64,000 bases of DNA from Physella acuta (Eukaryota; Mollusca; Gastropoda; Physidae). Positions 14,599-26,259 of the stretch are shown here, in pieces (the first letter of the stretch is position 1; each line of letters begins with the position of its first letter). The DNA lies in assembly GCF_028476545.1 (NCBI RefSeq), contig NW_026732507.1, positions 224,399-288,398 on the forward strand, given 5' to 3'. Both the position numbers and the translations under genes were made by a program. The notes below the pieces were generated by a model. The model was not told the origin of the DNA and ran no database searches. It was given only the letters and a program-made list of their open reading frames with translations.

Positions 14599-15790
14599 CT
14601 AGGCATGCTGCCCAGCTTCGCTTAGGCTTTCGAAAACATTGAGAATTTGAATGCTTAATTAATTCGCCCGAAGGTCGGTCTACGACCTCAAGAGTTATGA
14701 AGAGGTTCCTCCGTGGACATTTTTTTTCGATTTATAGCTCATATAAGGTACCGGTCAGTCGAGGTCAGTTTTGACCCCCACATCGTAGACTTTTCGGCCA
14801 ACCGGCCCCCGTGTTCTGTCGCATCAAGGCAAGATCATGCCAAATTTGAAGCGCCTGCGGCGCCGGGAAGTGCCCTATCGGACACCCGACAATCTAGATC
14901 TAGATCTAGATTTCTAAAAGAATTTTTTTTTAAGTTTAGCCCGAGCATAATAAAAAATAATACATTAACCAAGTTGACTTGCTGTGTCTCGAACCCGCAC
15001 CACCTGCGTGGTTTAATGTACATTAACATCTCCGCTATTTAGGCACCTTATAAAATACGGAGAATGAAACACGTATTTTAAAATCTTAACTTACGCGAAT
15101 ATGCCTATTCTTTCAAATTAATTTTTTATCCCAAATTAGCCAGTTCCAAACAAAGATTTTGTATAAAATAAATAAGTCTTGAAATAGTTTAGTCCTAATA
15201 TAGAAATTTATTTTTGGAATTGATTTTAGAGAAGTTAGAGTCTAAATCTAGATCTTAGCGTCTACGTCTAGATCTAGTTATTGCGTAGATTTAGATTTAG
15301 ATTTAGTCTAGATCTAGAATCTCTAGATCTAGAATCCAAATAAATAAAATAAATTTTATGAGTTTAGGCCGGAAAAATTGTATTGTATACATTTCATAGT
15401 GTACGTAGATCTAAATCAAATTTGAATGAAATAGTTCATTTCTTTTCATTCAAAACACAGCAGATGACGTCATTAGTTAATGTATAAGCAATAGCGACGT
15501 CACAGTTTTATGCGTTCTTTTTCATATGTATTAATGCTTTTCCGGTTGCATAAATAATACTGTTTCTCTACATTCGAATACGCCTTTAATTTTTATTTTT
15601 CTTCTTTAAGTAAAATTGTGGTTATACATTTAAAACATCTAACATATTATTTTCAACAAAAGTCCGTAAAAAGTTCTCCATATATCGCTGCCGATTCTGA
15701 CGTGATGTCCGGCGAAAATTTTTTGCGGACAGAGAAAGAGAGAGAGAGAGAGAGAGAGATGTGCGCACATTGGGCTTTTATAAATTAGGA
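14599..15790 (-). mobile_element. Helitron-like non-autonomous element, copy A
   Basis: Read on the minus strand, it starts TCCTAATTTATAAA and ends GGGCAGCATGCCTAG, fitting the Helitron pattern of a 5' TC and a 3' CTAG. A short GCTG-GG-CAGC hairpin lies just before the end. The base after CTAG is T, as expected for A-T target sites. The interior holds AGATCTAGATCTAGA clusters (14893-14911 and 15243-15330) and a (GA)n tract near 15730-15758. It is non-coding: a 109-codon frame at 14713-15042 has no domain. The hairpin is short, so the assignment is probable rather than certain. Confidence 0.6.
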
Positions 15791-16917
15791 CTAGGCATGC
15801 TGCCCAGCTTCGCTTAGGCTTTCAAAAACATTGAGAATTTGAATGCTTAATTAATTCGCCCGAGGGTCGGTCTACGACCTCAGGAGTTATGTAGAGGTTC
15901 CTATGTGGACACATTTTTTTCGATTTATAGCTCATATAAGGCGCCGGTCAGTCGAGGTCTGTTTTGACCCCCTCATCGTAGACCTTTAGGCCAACCGGCA
16001 CCGGCCCCCGTGTTCTGTCGCCCCAAGGCAAGATCCTGCCAAATTTGAAGCGCCTGCGGCGCCGGGAAGTGCCCGATGTCAAGCACCCAACAACTTTGCT
16101 TCATATATTATTGAGATTAGCAAATTGCATAGATAAACAAAGAATTCCAAAGTAGTTCCTTTCTTTATAGTCTAAAATAGGAAGATTCACATATTTAAAA
16201 AAAAATAGATTTGACTTGGTGTGTCTCGATCCAGCACCACCTGTCTGGTATCAAGTACACTATCATCTCAGCTAATTAGGTACCTTTTAAAATATGGAGA
16301 ATATAAGAAGTGTTTAAAAATATAACTTACACGAATATACCTATTTTTTCAAATTATTTTTTTACCCAAAATTAGCCAGTTTCATTGCTAAACAAACACA
16401 GATTTCTGTAAAATATTTAAGTCCGGAAAAAGTTTATTATAGAAATTTATTTTTGGAATAGATTCTACGGTAGATAGAGTCTAAATCTAGATCTAGAATA
16501 GATCTTAGCGACGTAGCGTCTAAGTGTAGATCTAGTTTTTGCGTAGATTTAGATCTAGTCTAAACTCGGAAGATGACGTCATCAGTTTCGTGCTCTTGTT
16601 TTAGTGTTTTAGTGTAAACAATAAGCGACGTCATTGTTAAATGCGTTCTTGTCTCAAGTTTATATACACTTTTCCGGTTGCATAAATAATACTGTTTCTC
16701 TATATTCGAATACGCCTTTAATTTTTATTTTTCTTCTTTAAATAATTTTGTGGTTATACATTTAAAACATCTAACATATTTTTTTCAATAAAAGTCCGTA
16801 AAAAGTTCTCGATATATCGCTGCCGATTCTGACGTGATGTCCGGCGAAAATTTTTTGCGGACAGAGAAAGAGAGAGAGAGAGAGAGATGTGCGAACGTGG
16901 GGATTTATATATTAGGA
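15791..16917 (-). mobile_element. Helitron-like non-autonomous element, copy B, abutting copy A
   Basis: Starts TCCTAATATATAAA at 16917 and ends in CTAG at 15791-15794, with copy A beginning at the very next base. The base before its 5' TC is A on the minus strand. It shares most of its sequence with copy A but has indels and an unrelated stretch around 16080-16190, so the two are not a recent duplication of one another or have diverged considerably. Non-coding. Confidence 0.6.
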
Positions 16918-17261
16918 TTATTATGCTTGCCTACTACTGCTAAAAAGTTTATTTATAGGCTGATTCTCTCAATGTCTTGCACGACAAAGTGATATAGCCT
17001 GTAGTATTATTATAACGATTGGGCTCTGTTTGACCCACAAACACTGAATCCCACTGCCGAAACGGTGGGGGGGGGGGGGGGGGGGGGGGCTTTTTGGAAC
17101 TTTTAACCTTTTTCTTTTTTAAAATTATTTATATGTAACAAATATTAAAATTCCATTGTAAAAATTTTAATTTTTTATGAGGGAAAAGGGCCCCTATGTG
17201 CCTTAGGCCCCCATGCCTTGCTTACGCTAGCTTTACGGTAGCTACGCCACTGTGTCAGTGG

Positions 17262-17707
17262 TCCTTTTGTCTGGAGCCAAATTGACAGGAGCCTTTTTGT
17301 CGGGAGCCAAAATGACGCTAGCCCATTTGTCGGGAGTCGTAATGACGGGGGCCGTTTTGTGGAGAAACTAAATGGCGGGAGCCTATTTGTCGGGAGTCGT
17401 AATGACGGGGGCCGTTTTGTGGAAAAAACTAAATGACGGGAGACTATATGTCGGGAGCCAAAATGACGGGAGCCTATTTGTCAGGAGCCTTATTGACTGG
17501 AGCCCTTTTGTCGGGAGCCTATATAACGGGAGCCTATTTGTCGGTAGCCTAAATGACGGGAGCCTATTTGTCGGGAGCCTATATGACGGGGTCCATATGT
17601 CGCTGGCCCTTTTGACGGGGCCGATTTGACGGGGTCGTTTTGACGGGGTCGTTTTGTCGGGGTCGTTTTGACGGGGCCGTTTCGTCATTGGCCGAATTGA
17701 CGCCGCA

Positions 17708-17709
<2 letters not shown>
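17262..17709 (+). repeat. Right terminal array, 15-bp unit, about 30 copies
   Basis: Inner units read TGACGGGAGCCTATT and TGTCGGGAGCCTATA. Outer units read TGACGGGGTCGTTT. This is the inverted counterpart of the left array, with nearly the same length and the same inner-to-outer drift in unit sequence. Confidence 0.9.

Positions 17710-17777
<68 letters not shown>
17710..17777. repeat. (TA)n microsatellite
   Basis: TA repeat directly at the right edge of the arrayed-terminus element. Confidence 0.97.
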
Positions 17778-17782
<5 letters not shown>

Positions 17783-19120
17783 TGTTCTATAAACACGATA
17801 TTTTGGTTACACTAAACGTCACAATTAGAGTTAGGTTTTAAAAATCTATTCTAGTTTAGTTTTATACTAAAATTAAGTCAACGTTATATTGATACGAATT
17901 TAACATGGCCTTTTGTTTAGATTTAGTGCAGGATTAAAGGTTTACGCCGGGGGTTTTAAGGTTAATTTCTAAAACGGATGTAACACGTTAGAATTAATTT
18001 ATCACACGCGCGCAATCGGCCTATTAAGCCACAGGTTTGAGGCCCCCAGCTACCCCCCCCCCCCCTTTAGAGACACACATGAAACGCACCAAACCCTTGC
18101 CTCAAATCAATACACTAGGCTAAAAATAAAATTGATTTTTTTATACAATGAGCAAGCAAGTGCCCAGTTTCGATCTCAGCCCATTCCCCCCCCCCCTCTC
18201 TTTTTACAGAAAGGTTGACAGAAAGAGGACGGTCTTTTACAAAGGGCGGGTTTGGTGGTGGTGGGGGTGTATTGGAGTGGGTGGGTGGGGGTGGGGTGAG
18301 ACAGGCAGATGTTTGACCCAGATTCTAAACACCAGGGTGTCCGAGGATTTCGGGAGCAAAATAAAATTTTGTGACGTTTTATCTGTCCATTTTCTATTAA
18401 AGAACTGTTCGGGAACTTTCTACGTTTTAAGGCTGAATTATTTGACAGAAATATATTTTAAAATATTACTTGTTATCATTCCCATAATTTGGCGTGTTTC
18501 TCATATTTATAATTTAATAAAAAAAAAAATAATAGCGATTTAAAGTTATTTAGCTTTCTCTGAGAAAGCTTATTTTTTCTGAGCGTTGGACTAGTCCTAA
18601 TATAAACTTACCAAGGATAAGATTTTAATTCAACTTGCACCTAAGCCGTGATTTTGATTAATAACTTAAAGCTGTCTGATTAATCTGCCTTTTGAAAAAA
18701 AATTAAAGTCTTCATATCACTTCTTCAGAACGGGACTGTTTGAACTCAACTTATTTTTTCGAGATTTATACCGCATTTTATCCTACACATACTGAGGTAT
18801 CATTGTTGAAAGAATTGGGACCATATCTCCCACAATTATCTATATCACACAAAAATTACATTTCATGAAGAACGGAATACAGAAATGTTAAAAAAACCCA
18901 CAACTTTAAAGCATTGTTGTGAAAATGTTTAAAAAATAGAGTTAGAGCAATCTGATTCTGGGGGAGTGACATTCAATATTTGTAATGGTACTCAAAGAAA
19001 GGTCTAAAAATTAAATATAATGAACAGAGAAACATTAAGGCACACAATAATAACACTTTTTCAAATCTACATACATGTATTTTAATTGCATAAAAGAAAA
19101 ACTAAAAGACAAATCCAGTA

Positions 19121-19123
<3 letters not shown>
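17778..19123. other. Non-coding, downstream of the MADF-BESS gene
   Basis: AT-rich. A 131-codon plus-strand frame at 18148-18543 is low-complexity with no domain. The ATTAAA at about 19081-19086 on the minus strand could be the polyadenylation signal of the MADF-BESS gene, but this is only a motif match. Confidence 0.45.

Positions 19124-19206
<83 letters not shown>
19124..19206. repeat. (TA)n microsatellite in the probable 3' UTR
   Basis: TA repeat about 80 bp downstream of the MADF-BESS stop codon on the minus strand. It lies inside the transcript if the ATTAAA near 19081 is used. Confidence 0.95.
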
Positions 19207-19210
<4 letters not shown>

Positions 19211-19287
19211 TCACATATGAATTTATAATTTAAGGCGATTTTATCGTTACAGCGTCTTTACATTCTTTAGCTAAACGTGAGCCGCGT

Positions 19288-19627
19288 CTATTCCTGAATC
19301 ATGTCTGTGTCAGGAAAGTGGGGTATGGGGATGATGTCCACGGGCGGCACATCCGGGTTCTCGGCGTTGAAGAAGAGCTGCGAGACCTGGAGCTGGAGGT
19401 ACGACTGGCACCGTACGGGAAGCTTCTCCATCCGCATGGCGCAGCTCTCGAAGAACGCGCGCGCGGCGCTCTTGGGGCCAAGGTCGGGGTCAGCGGCAGG
19501 GTCCAGCAGGTCTTTCCTCTCGTGACCTTTCCAGATCAGGTCAGCGTTGGCCGAGTAGCGGGTCCTTTTCCTGTGGACATCCGCCTTGGTCGATCGGGGG
19601 GTGGGCTCCAACTCCGGCGACGACTGT
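19288..19627 (-). CDS. MADF-BESS gene, exon 4 (BESS and stop)
   Basis: Acceptor ATCATTTGTAG, then ACAGTCGTCG. An alternative CAG four bases further in would break the phase. It encodes residues 144-256, including the basic patch, the BESS motif and the C-terminal tail ending DTDMIQE. The exon is GC-rich compared with the AT-rich flanks and has (TA)n tracts on both sides. Confidence 0.9.
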
Positions 19628-19659
19628 CTACAAATGATGTCAATTCTAAGAGATAGACA

Positions 19660-19744
<85 letters not shown>

Positions 19745-22700
19745 CAATGTTATACTATCGATGGATTGTGAAAGAGTGATAGAGAGTGGCATGTTGGCTG
19801 TATCTTTAGGGCTTAGTTTACACTGGCGCATGTGATTCAGTCAGTTTCTTTCAGGCATATGCCTGTGTGATTTATCTCCCCCCCCCCCATCCACAGAGCA
19901 TGAAATAGAAAAATATAATTTATATAATATATATAAAATATAATTCAACCAGTGGCCATCTCCCCCCCCCTCCCTCCACCCACACGGAAATGTTAAAGTG
20001 CGCCCCTCCCTGGAAGAGATTTAAAAAGAAACCCTGGTCGCAAACAGGAGCGCATCCGATCAAGATGTGAGTAAGCCTAACGCAGCGGGCATATATTAGA
20101 TGCCGTGTCCTGAGAAAAAAAAAGTGGCATAATAGGACTTGTCCTACAGGACGTGTGTAACAAGACGGAGGACGTGTCAAACGGAACGTACCTGGCCGAA
20201 GTGCTGGACGTGTCCTCCTCTTTGATGGACACGGTGTCGCTGTAGTCGTCCTCCGACATGAGCGGTTGTGTGCTGGGGTCGGACTGGAACCTACTAGAGA
20301 CAACACGAGTTTAGGCTAATGGTTTAGACATTAACAACAACAACATACACACTGGAGACAACACGAGTTTAGGCTAATGGTTTAGACATTAACAACAACA
20401 TACACACTGGAGACAACACGAGTTTAGGCTAATGATTTAGACATTAACAACAACATACACACTAGAGACAACACGAGTTTAGGCTAATGGTTTAGACATT
20501 AACAACAACATACACACTAGAGACAACACGAGTTTAGGCTAATGGTTTAGACATTAACAACAACATACACACTAGAGACAAGACGAGTTTAGGCTAATGG
20601 TTTAGACATTAACAACAACATACACACTGGAGACAACACGAGTTTTGGCTAATGGTTTAGACATTAACAACAACATACACACTGGAGACAACACGAGTTT
20701 AGGCTAATGGTTTAGACATTAACAAAAACAACATACACACTGGAGACAACACGAGTTTTGGCTAATGGTTTAGACATTAACAACAACATACACACTGGAG
20801 ACAACACGAGTTTAGGCAAATGGTTTAGACATTAACAAAAACAACATACACACTGGAGACAACACGAGTTTTGGCTAATGGTTTAGACATTAACAACAAC
20901 ATACACACTAGAGACAACACGAGTTTAGGCAAATGGTTTAGACATTAACAACAACAACATACACACTGGAGACAACACGAGTTTAGGCAAATGGTTTAGA
21001 CATTAACAACAACATACACACTGGAGACAACACGATTTTAGGCAAATGGTTTAGACATTAGACATTAGCAACAGCAACATACACACTGGAGACAACACGA
21101 GTTTAGGCTAATGGTTTAGACATTAACAACAACAAACACACTAGAGACAACACGAGTTTAGGCTAATGGTTTAGACATTAACAACAACATACACACTAGA
21201 GACAACACGAGTTTAGGCAAATGGTTTAGACATTAACAACAACATACACACTGGAGAAAACACGAGTTTAGGCAAATGGTTTAGACATTAACAACAACAT
21301 ACACACTGGAGACAACACGAGTTTAGGCAAATGGTTTAGACATTAACAAAAACAACATACACACTGGAGACAACACGAGTTTTGGCTAATGGTTTAGACA
21401 TTAACAACAACATACACACTGGAGACAACACGAGTTTAGGCAAATGGTTTAGACATTAACAAAAACAACATACACACTGGAGACAACACGAGTTTTGGCT
21501 AATGGTTTAGACATTAACAACAACATACACACTGGAGATAACACGAGTTTAGGCAAATGGTTTAGACATTAACATCAACAACATACACACTGGAGACAAC
21601 ACGAGTTTAGGCAAATGGTTTAGACATTAGACATTAGCAACATACAAACTGGAGACAACACGAGTTTAGGCTAATAGTTTAGACATTAGACATTAGCAAC
21701 ATACACACTAGAGACAACACGAGTTTAGGCAAATGGTTTAGACATTAACAACAACATACACACTAGAGACAACACGAGTTTAGGCTAATGGTTTAGACAT
21801 TAACAACAACATACACACTAGAGACAACACGAGTTTAGGCAAATGGTTTAGACATTAACAACAACATACACACTGGAGACAACACGAGTTTAGGCAAATG
21901 GTTTAGACATTAACAACAACATACACACTGGAGACAACACGAGTTTAGGCAAATGGTTTAGTTATTAACAACAACAACATACACACTGGAGACAACACGA
22001 GTTTAGGCAAATGGTTTAGACATTAACAACAACAACATACACAGTGGAGACAAAACGAATTTAGGCAAATGGTTTAGACATTAACAACAACAACATACAC
22101 ACTGGAGATAACACGAGTTTAGGCAAATGGTTTAGACATTAACAACAACATACACACTAGAGACAACACGAGTTTAGGCAAATGATTTAGACATTAACAA
22201 CAACAACATACACACTAGAGACAACACGAGTTTAGGCAAATGGTTTAGACATTAACAACAACAACATACACACTAGAGACAACACGAGTTTAGGCAAATG
22301 GTTTAGACATTAGTTATTAGCAACATACACACTAGAGACAACACGAGTTTAGGCAAATGGTTTAGACATTAACAACAACAACATACACACTGGAGACAAC
22401 ACGAGTTTAGGCAAATGGTTTAGACATTAGACATTAGCAACATACACACTAGAGACAACACGAGTTTAGGCAAATGGTTTAGACATTAACAACAACAACA
22501 TACACACTAGAGACAACACGAGTTTAGGCAAATGGTTTAGACATTAACAACAACATACACACTGGAGACAACACGAGTTTAGGCAAATGGTTTAGACATT
22601 AACAACAACATACACACTGGAGACAACACGAGTTTAGGCAAATGGTTTAGACATTAGACATTAGCAACAGCAACATACACACTGGAGACAACACGAGTTT

Positions 22701-25700
22701 AGGCTAATGGTTTAGACATTAACAACAACATACACACTAGAGACAACACGAGTTTAGGCAAATGGTTTAGACATTAACAACAACATACACACTAGAGACA
22801 ACACGAGTTTAGGCAAATGGTTTAGACATTAACAACAACATACACACTGGAGACAACACGATTTTAGGCTAATGATTTAGACATTAGACATTAGCAACAG
22901 CAACATACACACTGGAGACAACACGAGTTTAGGCTAATGGTTTAGACATTAACAACAACATACACACTAGAGACAACACGAGTTTAGGCTAATGGTTTAG
23001 TTAGACATTAACAACAACATACACACTAGAGACAACACGAGTTTAGGCTAATGGTTTAGACATTAACAACAACATACACACTAGAGACAACACGAGTTTA
23101 GGCAAATGGTTTAGACATTAACAACAACATACACACTAGAGACAACACGAGTTTAGGCAAATGGTTTAGACATTAACAACAACATACACACTAGAGACAA
23201 CACGAGTTTAGGCTAATGGTTTAGACATTAACAACAACATACACACTAGAGACAACACGAGTTTAGGCTAATGGTTTAGACATTAACAACAACATACACA
23301 CTAGAGACAACACGAGTTTAGACAAATGGTTTAGACATTAACAACAACATACACACTAGAGACAACACGAGTTTAGGCAAATGGTTTAGACATTAACAAC
23401 AACATACACACTAGAGACAACACGAGTTTAGGCTAATGGTTTAGACATTAACAACAACATACACACTGGAGACAACACGAGTTTAGGCAAATGGTTTAGA
23501 CATTAACAACAACATACACACTAGAGACAACACGAGTTTAGGCTAATGGTTTAGACATTAGACATTAGCAACAGCAACATAGACATTTGAGACGTTTAAC
23601 CAATGCCCTTACATCCTATACCTAAGCACTGAAAAAAAATCTTATTATTGTACAGTCAACAAAAAAAAAGCACGTCAACATACCGATTTAAAGAAAAGCA
23701 ATACGAACACAGCAAAACACCAACACACAAAAATCACCAACACTCCAAAACACAAACACTTATGAACACATTCAATGCACCAAAACTTCATAGCACAACG
23801 AAAAATGCGAACACACCAGTACCGTAACACACCAAAATTACGAACCCACCCAAATACGAACTAACCAAAAACACCAACACACCAAATTACGAACACGCCA
23901 AACACCTACACAAACAAACACAAACACACACCAACACACCAAACACCAGCACACCAAAATACGAACACACCAAACACACCAAAATACGAACACACCAATC
24001 ATCAACACACCAGCACACCAAAACACGAACACACCAAACACGAACACATCAAACACCAACACACCAACACACCCATACACTTACGCGGTGTCGTCAATGA
24101 ACGGTTCCAGAAAAGACATAGTGTCCATAAAGCGCCAGTTCTTGACCGCTCGCCCACTCAACAGGATACCTTTCTTCTTCTTGACATACGTGTCCCTGAG
24201 GTTCCTCCATTTTTTCTTCCACTCACACCCTGGGATACAAGCACTGTGGTATTAACTTAATCATGTGGTAAGGAAAATATCATCATCATTATAGGGCAGA
24301 TGAAGTAGAGTTCATCTGCTTCAGAGACCTCGGCATATGAAGGGACAGTTAGGTACCCATCAGAGCTGGGTGGACTAGGGGACGTTCCAATGATTTGAAC
24401 CTGGATTTGAACCTTAATTTTCGAAAATATAAAAAGTTTCTAATCCTTTTGCTTATTCTATTTTTGTTTGCATAAAGCTAAGTGGTTTTATACAGTTAGT
24501 TATTTTCTTTCGCGGGTGGTCAAGCGCGACTGTGGTACTACCTTAGAATACATGAAATATAAGCCAACATGTAACAAAACGAGATTATAAAATGTATTAC
24601 ATTCAACTTTTAATCTCTACCGTAGTCATGGGTGTTGGAACATAAATAGAACAACACACTACACATTGGTGACTGGAGATCAATCAGTTAGAAACAATAA
24701 CATGGTATTGTTGGTTTAAGGTTATAGTCAAAACGACATCAGAGCGTATTTTGGATATAATTTTACTATACCCTATATGTTAACCCGGACCTTAAAACGT
24801 ATACCATATACCTTAGGAGTAGCCAGATGCTCATCCTAGTCTTTACACTACCAGTAACGGCGATAAGTAAAATCGTCTTTGTCGAATATTACTTTTCAGA
24901 TTAAGACTACAAAACCGGTGACATCGCTACGACGTGTAATCTTTGCTAGAAGTATAACAGCATTTGGGATATAAGGTAATCTATTGTCTTTATGAAATCA
25001 TTCATTTTTTTTTTTCGATTCTTATACAAACTTAGGTAAATTCTTATCAGAATTCGGATTATAAAAACGGTACTTGAAGGGAAAACATGAACATCTGAAC
25101 GAAGTTTACTTCCCTCATTGGAGTACGCAGGATTTTGTCATAGGAAGGGTTGACTTTTTATTTCACTATATTTGATTATGCCATAACAATTAAAGCAGAG
25201 GTCTCGACGTCAGGACGAACCGTGTGGGTTTTGGCCGCGTGGATCAAGCTAGGTTCTCACACCTGACAAATAAGCAGGGGGTTCGAACCTGACAAATAAG
25301 CAGGGGTTCAAAACTGGATAATATGGGTTAGGAAGCTCATACTAATATTCGATCAGAAAGCGACCAGTAGCCACGGAATGAAGGTCTATTAAACTAGTGT
25401 CATTTCTACGACCAAGATTCAGGTGGGATGTTGTGAAATACTAGAACAGACGTAGACTCCTCTCAAGCCACCCCCCCCCATCTGGCCATGAGGGGAGCGG
25501 CTTGTACTTGATCTGAACCCCCAATAATCTAGCGATCCCTAACAGGGATGGACTGGGCACTGCTGACAGGTGTGTCGACTATTCTTTTATTCAGTGGCAC
25601 TTGGTCTAGGAATGAACAACTCGATACAGGAAGAAGAAATAACATCTATTTTTTTTGGTCTTGTGTCGCTTCAATGGAAAAATGAGGGATAGAGTTTAAA

Positions 25701-26259
25701 GTTAGGGTCATTGATATGATAGTGATACTCTTTTAAGCTCACGCATGATTATATGAATCCCAGTTAAGTAAAGAACCCATTACGGTCTATGTTGCAGATG
25801 AAGTAGAGTTCACCTGTTTCAATGACCTCGGATAGTGTGGTCTGCACTGTGCCCACCCGCCTTTACTTTTCATATCGTAAGTTATGTACCCATCAGAGCT
25901 GGGTGGACTCAGTGACGTACTGCAGCCTCGAGCCTTGGATCCGAACTCGAGACTTTTGGGTTACCATTCGACCACGCGGCTCATAGCAAACTATAACAAT
26001 ATCACGACTTGATTTGTCGGGTGTCTAATCAACAACGACCCCCCCCCTCCTCAAACCCAACCAGCCACTCACCGTCCATATTGCTCCTGCCCATCTCTAT
26101 AGCAATGCCCGACCAGATACCCTGGATAAACTGCACGTCCTTATGCTCATGGCACGTCGCGTCGTACAGCGCATGGTTCTGTCTGACCAGCTCGATTAGT
26201 TTCTCGTTCTCTTCCAAGGACAGCGGATTCTTACACCGTCCAAGAATCGAGTGAGACAT
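19288..26259 (-). CDS. MADF-BESS domain protein, four exons, 256 aa
   Basis: The exons are 26259-26073, 24229-24085, 20290-20192 and 19627-19288. All introns are GT-AG and all phases fit, giving 771 nt. Residues 18-107 form an MADF domain (Myb/SANT-like DNA-binding) with LIELVRQNHALYD, W49, EWKKKWRNLRDTYVKKKKG and NWRFMDTMSFL. Residues about 196-231 match a BESS protein-interaction motif (AARAFFESCAMRMEKLPVRC...). Between them lies an acidic/serine linker with a SUMO consensus, IKEE, at 133-136, and a basic patch RKRTR at 163-167. Known MADF-BESS proteins of the Adf-1 type are sequence-specific nuclear transcription regulators, so that role is inferred here. An in-frame TAA sits directly before the ATG, which favours this start, although the -3 base is T. 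No orthologue is named. Confidence 0.9.
19665..19742. repeat. (TA)n microsatellite in intron 3
   Basis: TA repeat lying 37 bp upstream of the exon 4 acceptor in the sense of transcription (minus strand). Confidence 0.95.
20192..20290 (-). CDS. MADF-BESS gene, exon 3 (linker)
   Basis: Acceptor TCTCTAGTAG, then GTTCCAGTCC. It is 99 bp and encodes residues 111-143, the acidic linker with MSEDDYSDTVSIKEED. The donor is TCGGCCAG|GTACGT, close to perfect. The acceptor side is the first unit of the large intron 2 minisatellite. Confidence 0.88.
20291..23577 (-). repeat. Intron 2 minisatellite of a splice-acceptor unit, 55-58 bp, about 58 copies
   Basis: The minus-strand unit contains TGCCTAAACTCGTGTTGTCT, then CCAG or CTAG, then TGTGTATGTTGTTGTTAATG and TCTAAACC. 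The first unit touches exon 3 and contains its true acceptor, so the array grew from the 3' end of the intron. Each unit keeps a branch-point-like CTAAAC, a pyrimidine-rich stretch and a YAG. Units vary by GGCTAATGG versus GGCAAATGG (plus strand), by one or two extra AAC triplets, and by occasional ACATTAG duplications. It is non-coding and has no unique spacers. Confidence 0.93.
23690..24080. repeat. A/C-rich minisatellite in intron 2
   Basis: Short irregular units such as ACCAACACACCAAAATACGA and ACACACCAAAC run up to the exon 2 donor. An 80-codon minus-strand frame reading VFVFGVFVFW is produced by this repeat and is not a gene. Confidence 0.75.
24085..24229 (-). CDS. MADF-BESS gene, exon 2
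   Basis: Acceptor TTGTATCCCAG, then GGTGTGAGTGG. It encodes residues 63-110 with the second half of MADF (CEWKKKWRNLRDTY, GRAVKNWRFMDTMSFLEPF). The donor is ACACCGC|GTAAGTG. It lies directly next to an A/C-rich minisatellite in intron 2. Confidence 0.9.
24294..24413 (-). mobile_element. SINE copy in intron 1, truncated
   Basis: Same family as 9518-9706, with AGTAGAGTTCATCTG, GACCTCGGCATATGAAG and the core ACCCATCAGAGCTGGGTGG. The middle GGTCAGCACTATG block and most of the tRNA-like head are missing. Confidence 0.8.
25794..25983 (-). mobile_element. SINE copy in intron 1, near full length
   Basis: Contains GCAGATGAAGTAGAGTTCAC, GGTCTGCACTGTGCCCA, ACCCATCAGAGCTGGGTGG and a head with CGACCACGCGGCTCA. 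The B-box region is diverged. It is in the same orientation as the host gene. Confidence 0.82.
26073..26259 (-). CDS. MADF-BESS gene, exon 1
   Basis: Encodes residues 1-62 and the first base of codon 63. It covers the first half of the MADF domain, including helix-forming NEKLIELVRQNHALYD and W49 within FIQGIWSGIA. The donor is ATGGACG|GTGAGT. Confidence 0.9.

Larger units (their letters stand above)
14033..17252. mobile_element. 3.2-kb hAT-type element with nested Helitron-like insertions
   Basis: Left end CAGTGGCGTAGCTAGG and right end GGTAGCTACGCCACTG are inverted. Both are bordered by the perfect 8-bp duplication TGTCAGTG (14025-14032 and 17253-17260). GGGCCCCTATG occurs inside both ends, also as part of its own sequence. 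Most of the length is later insertions: a family B fragment at about 14268-14472 and two Helitron-like units at 14599-16917. A G-run lies at 17066-17089. No transposase frame remains, so this is a non-autonomous or deleted hAT relative. Confidence 0.8.

Noticed and set aside
20291-23577. Regular array resembling a CRISPR
   Set aside because: Units follow each other without unique spacers, lie in an intron of a eukaryotic gene, and vary only by small changes.
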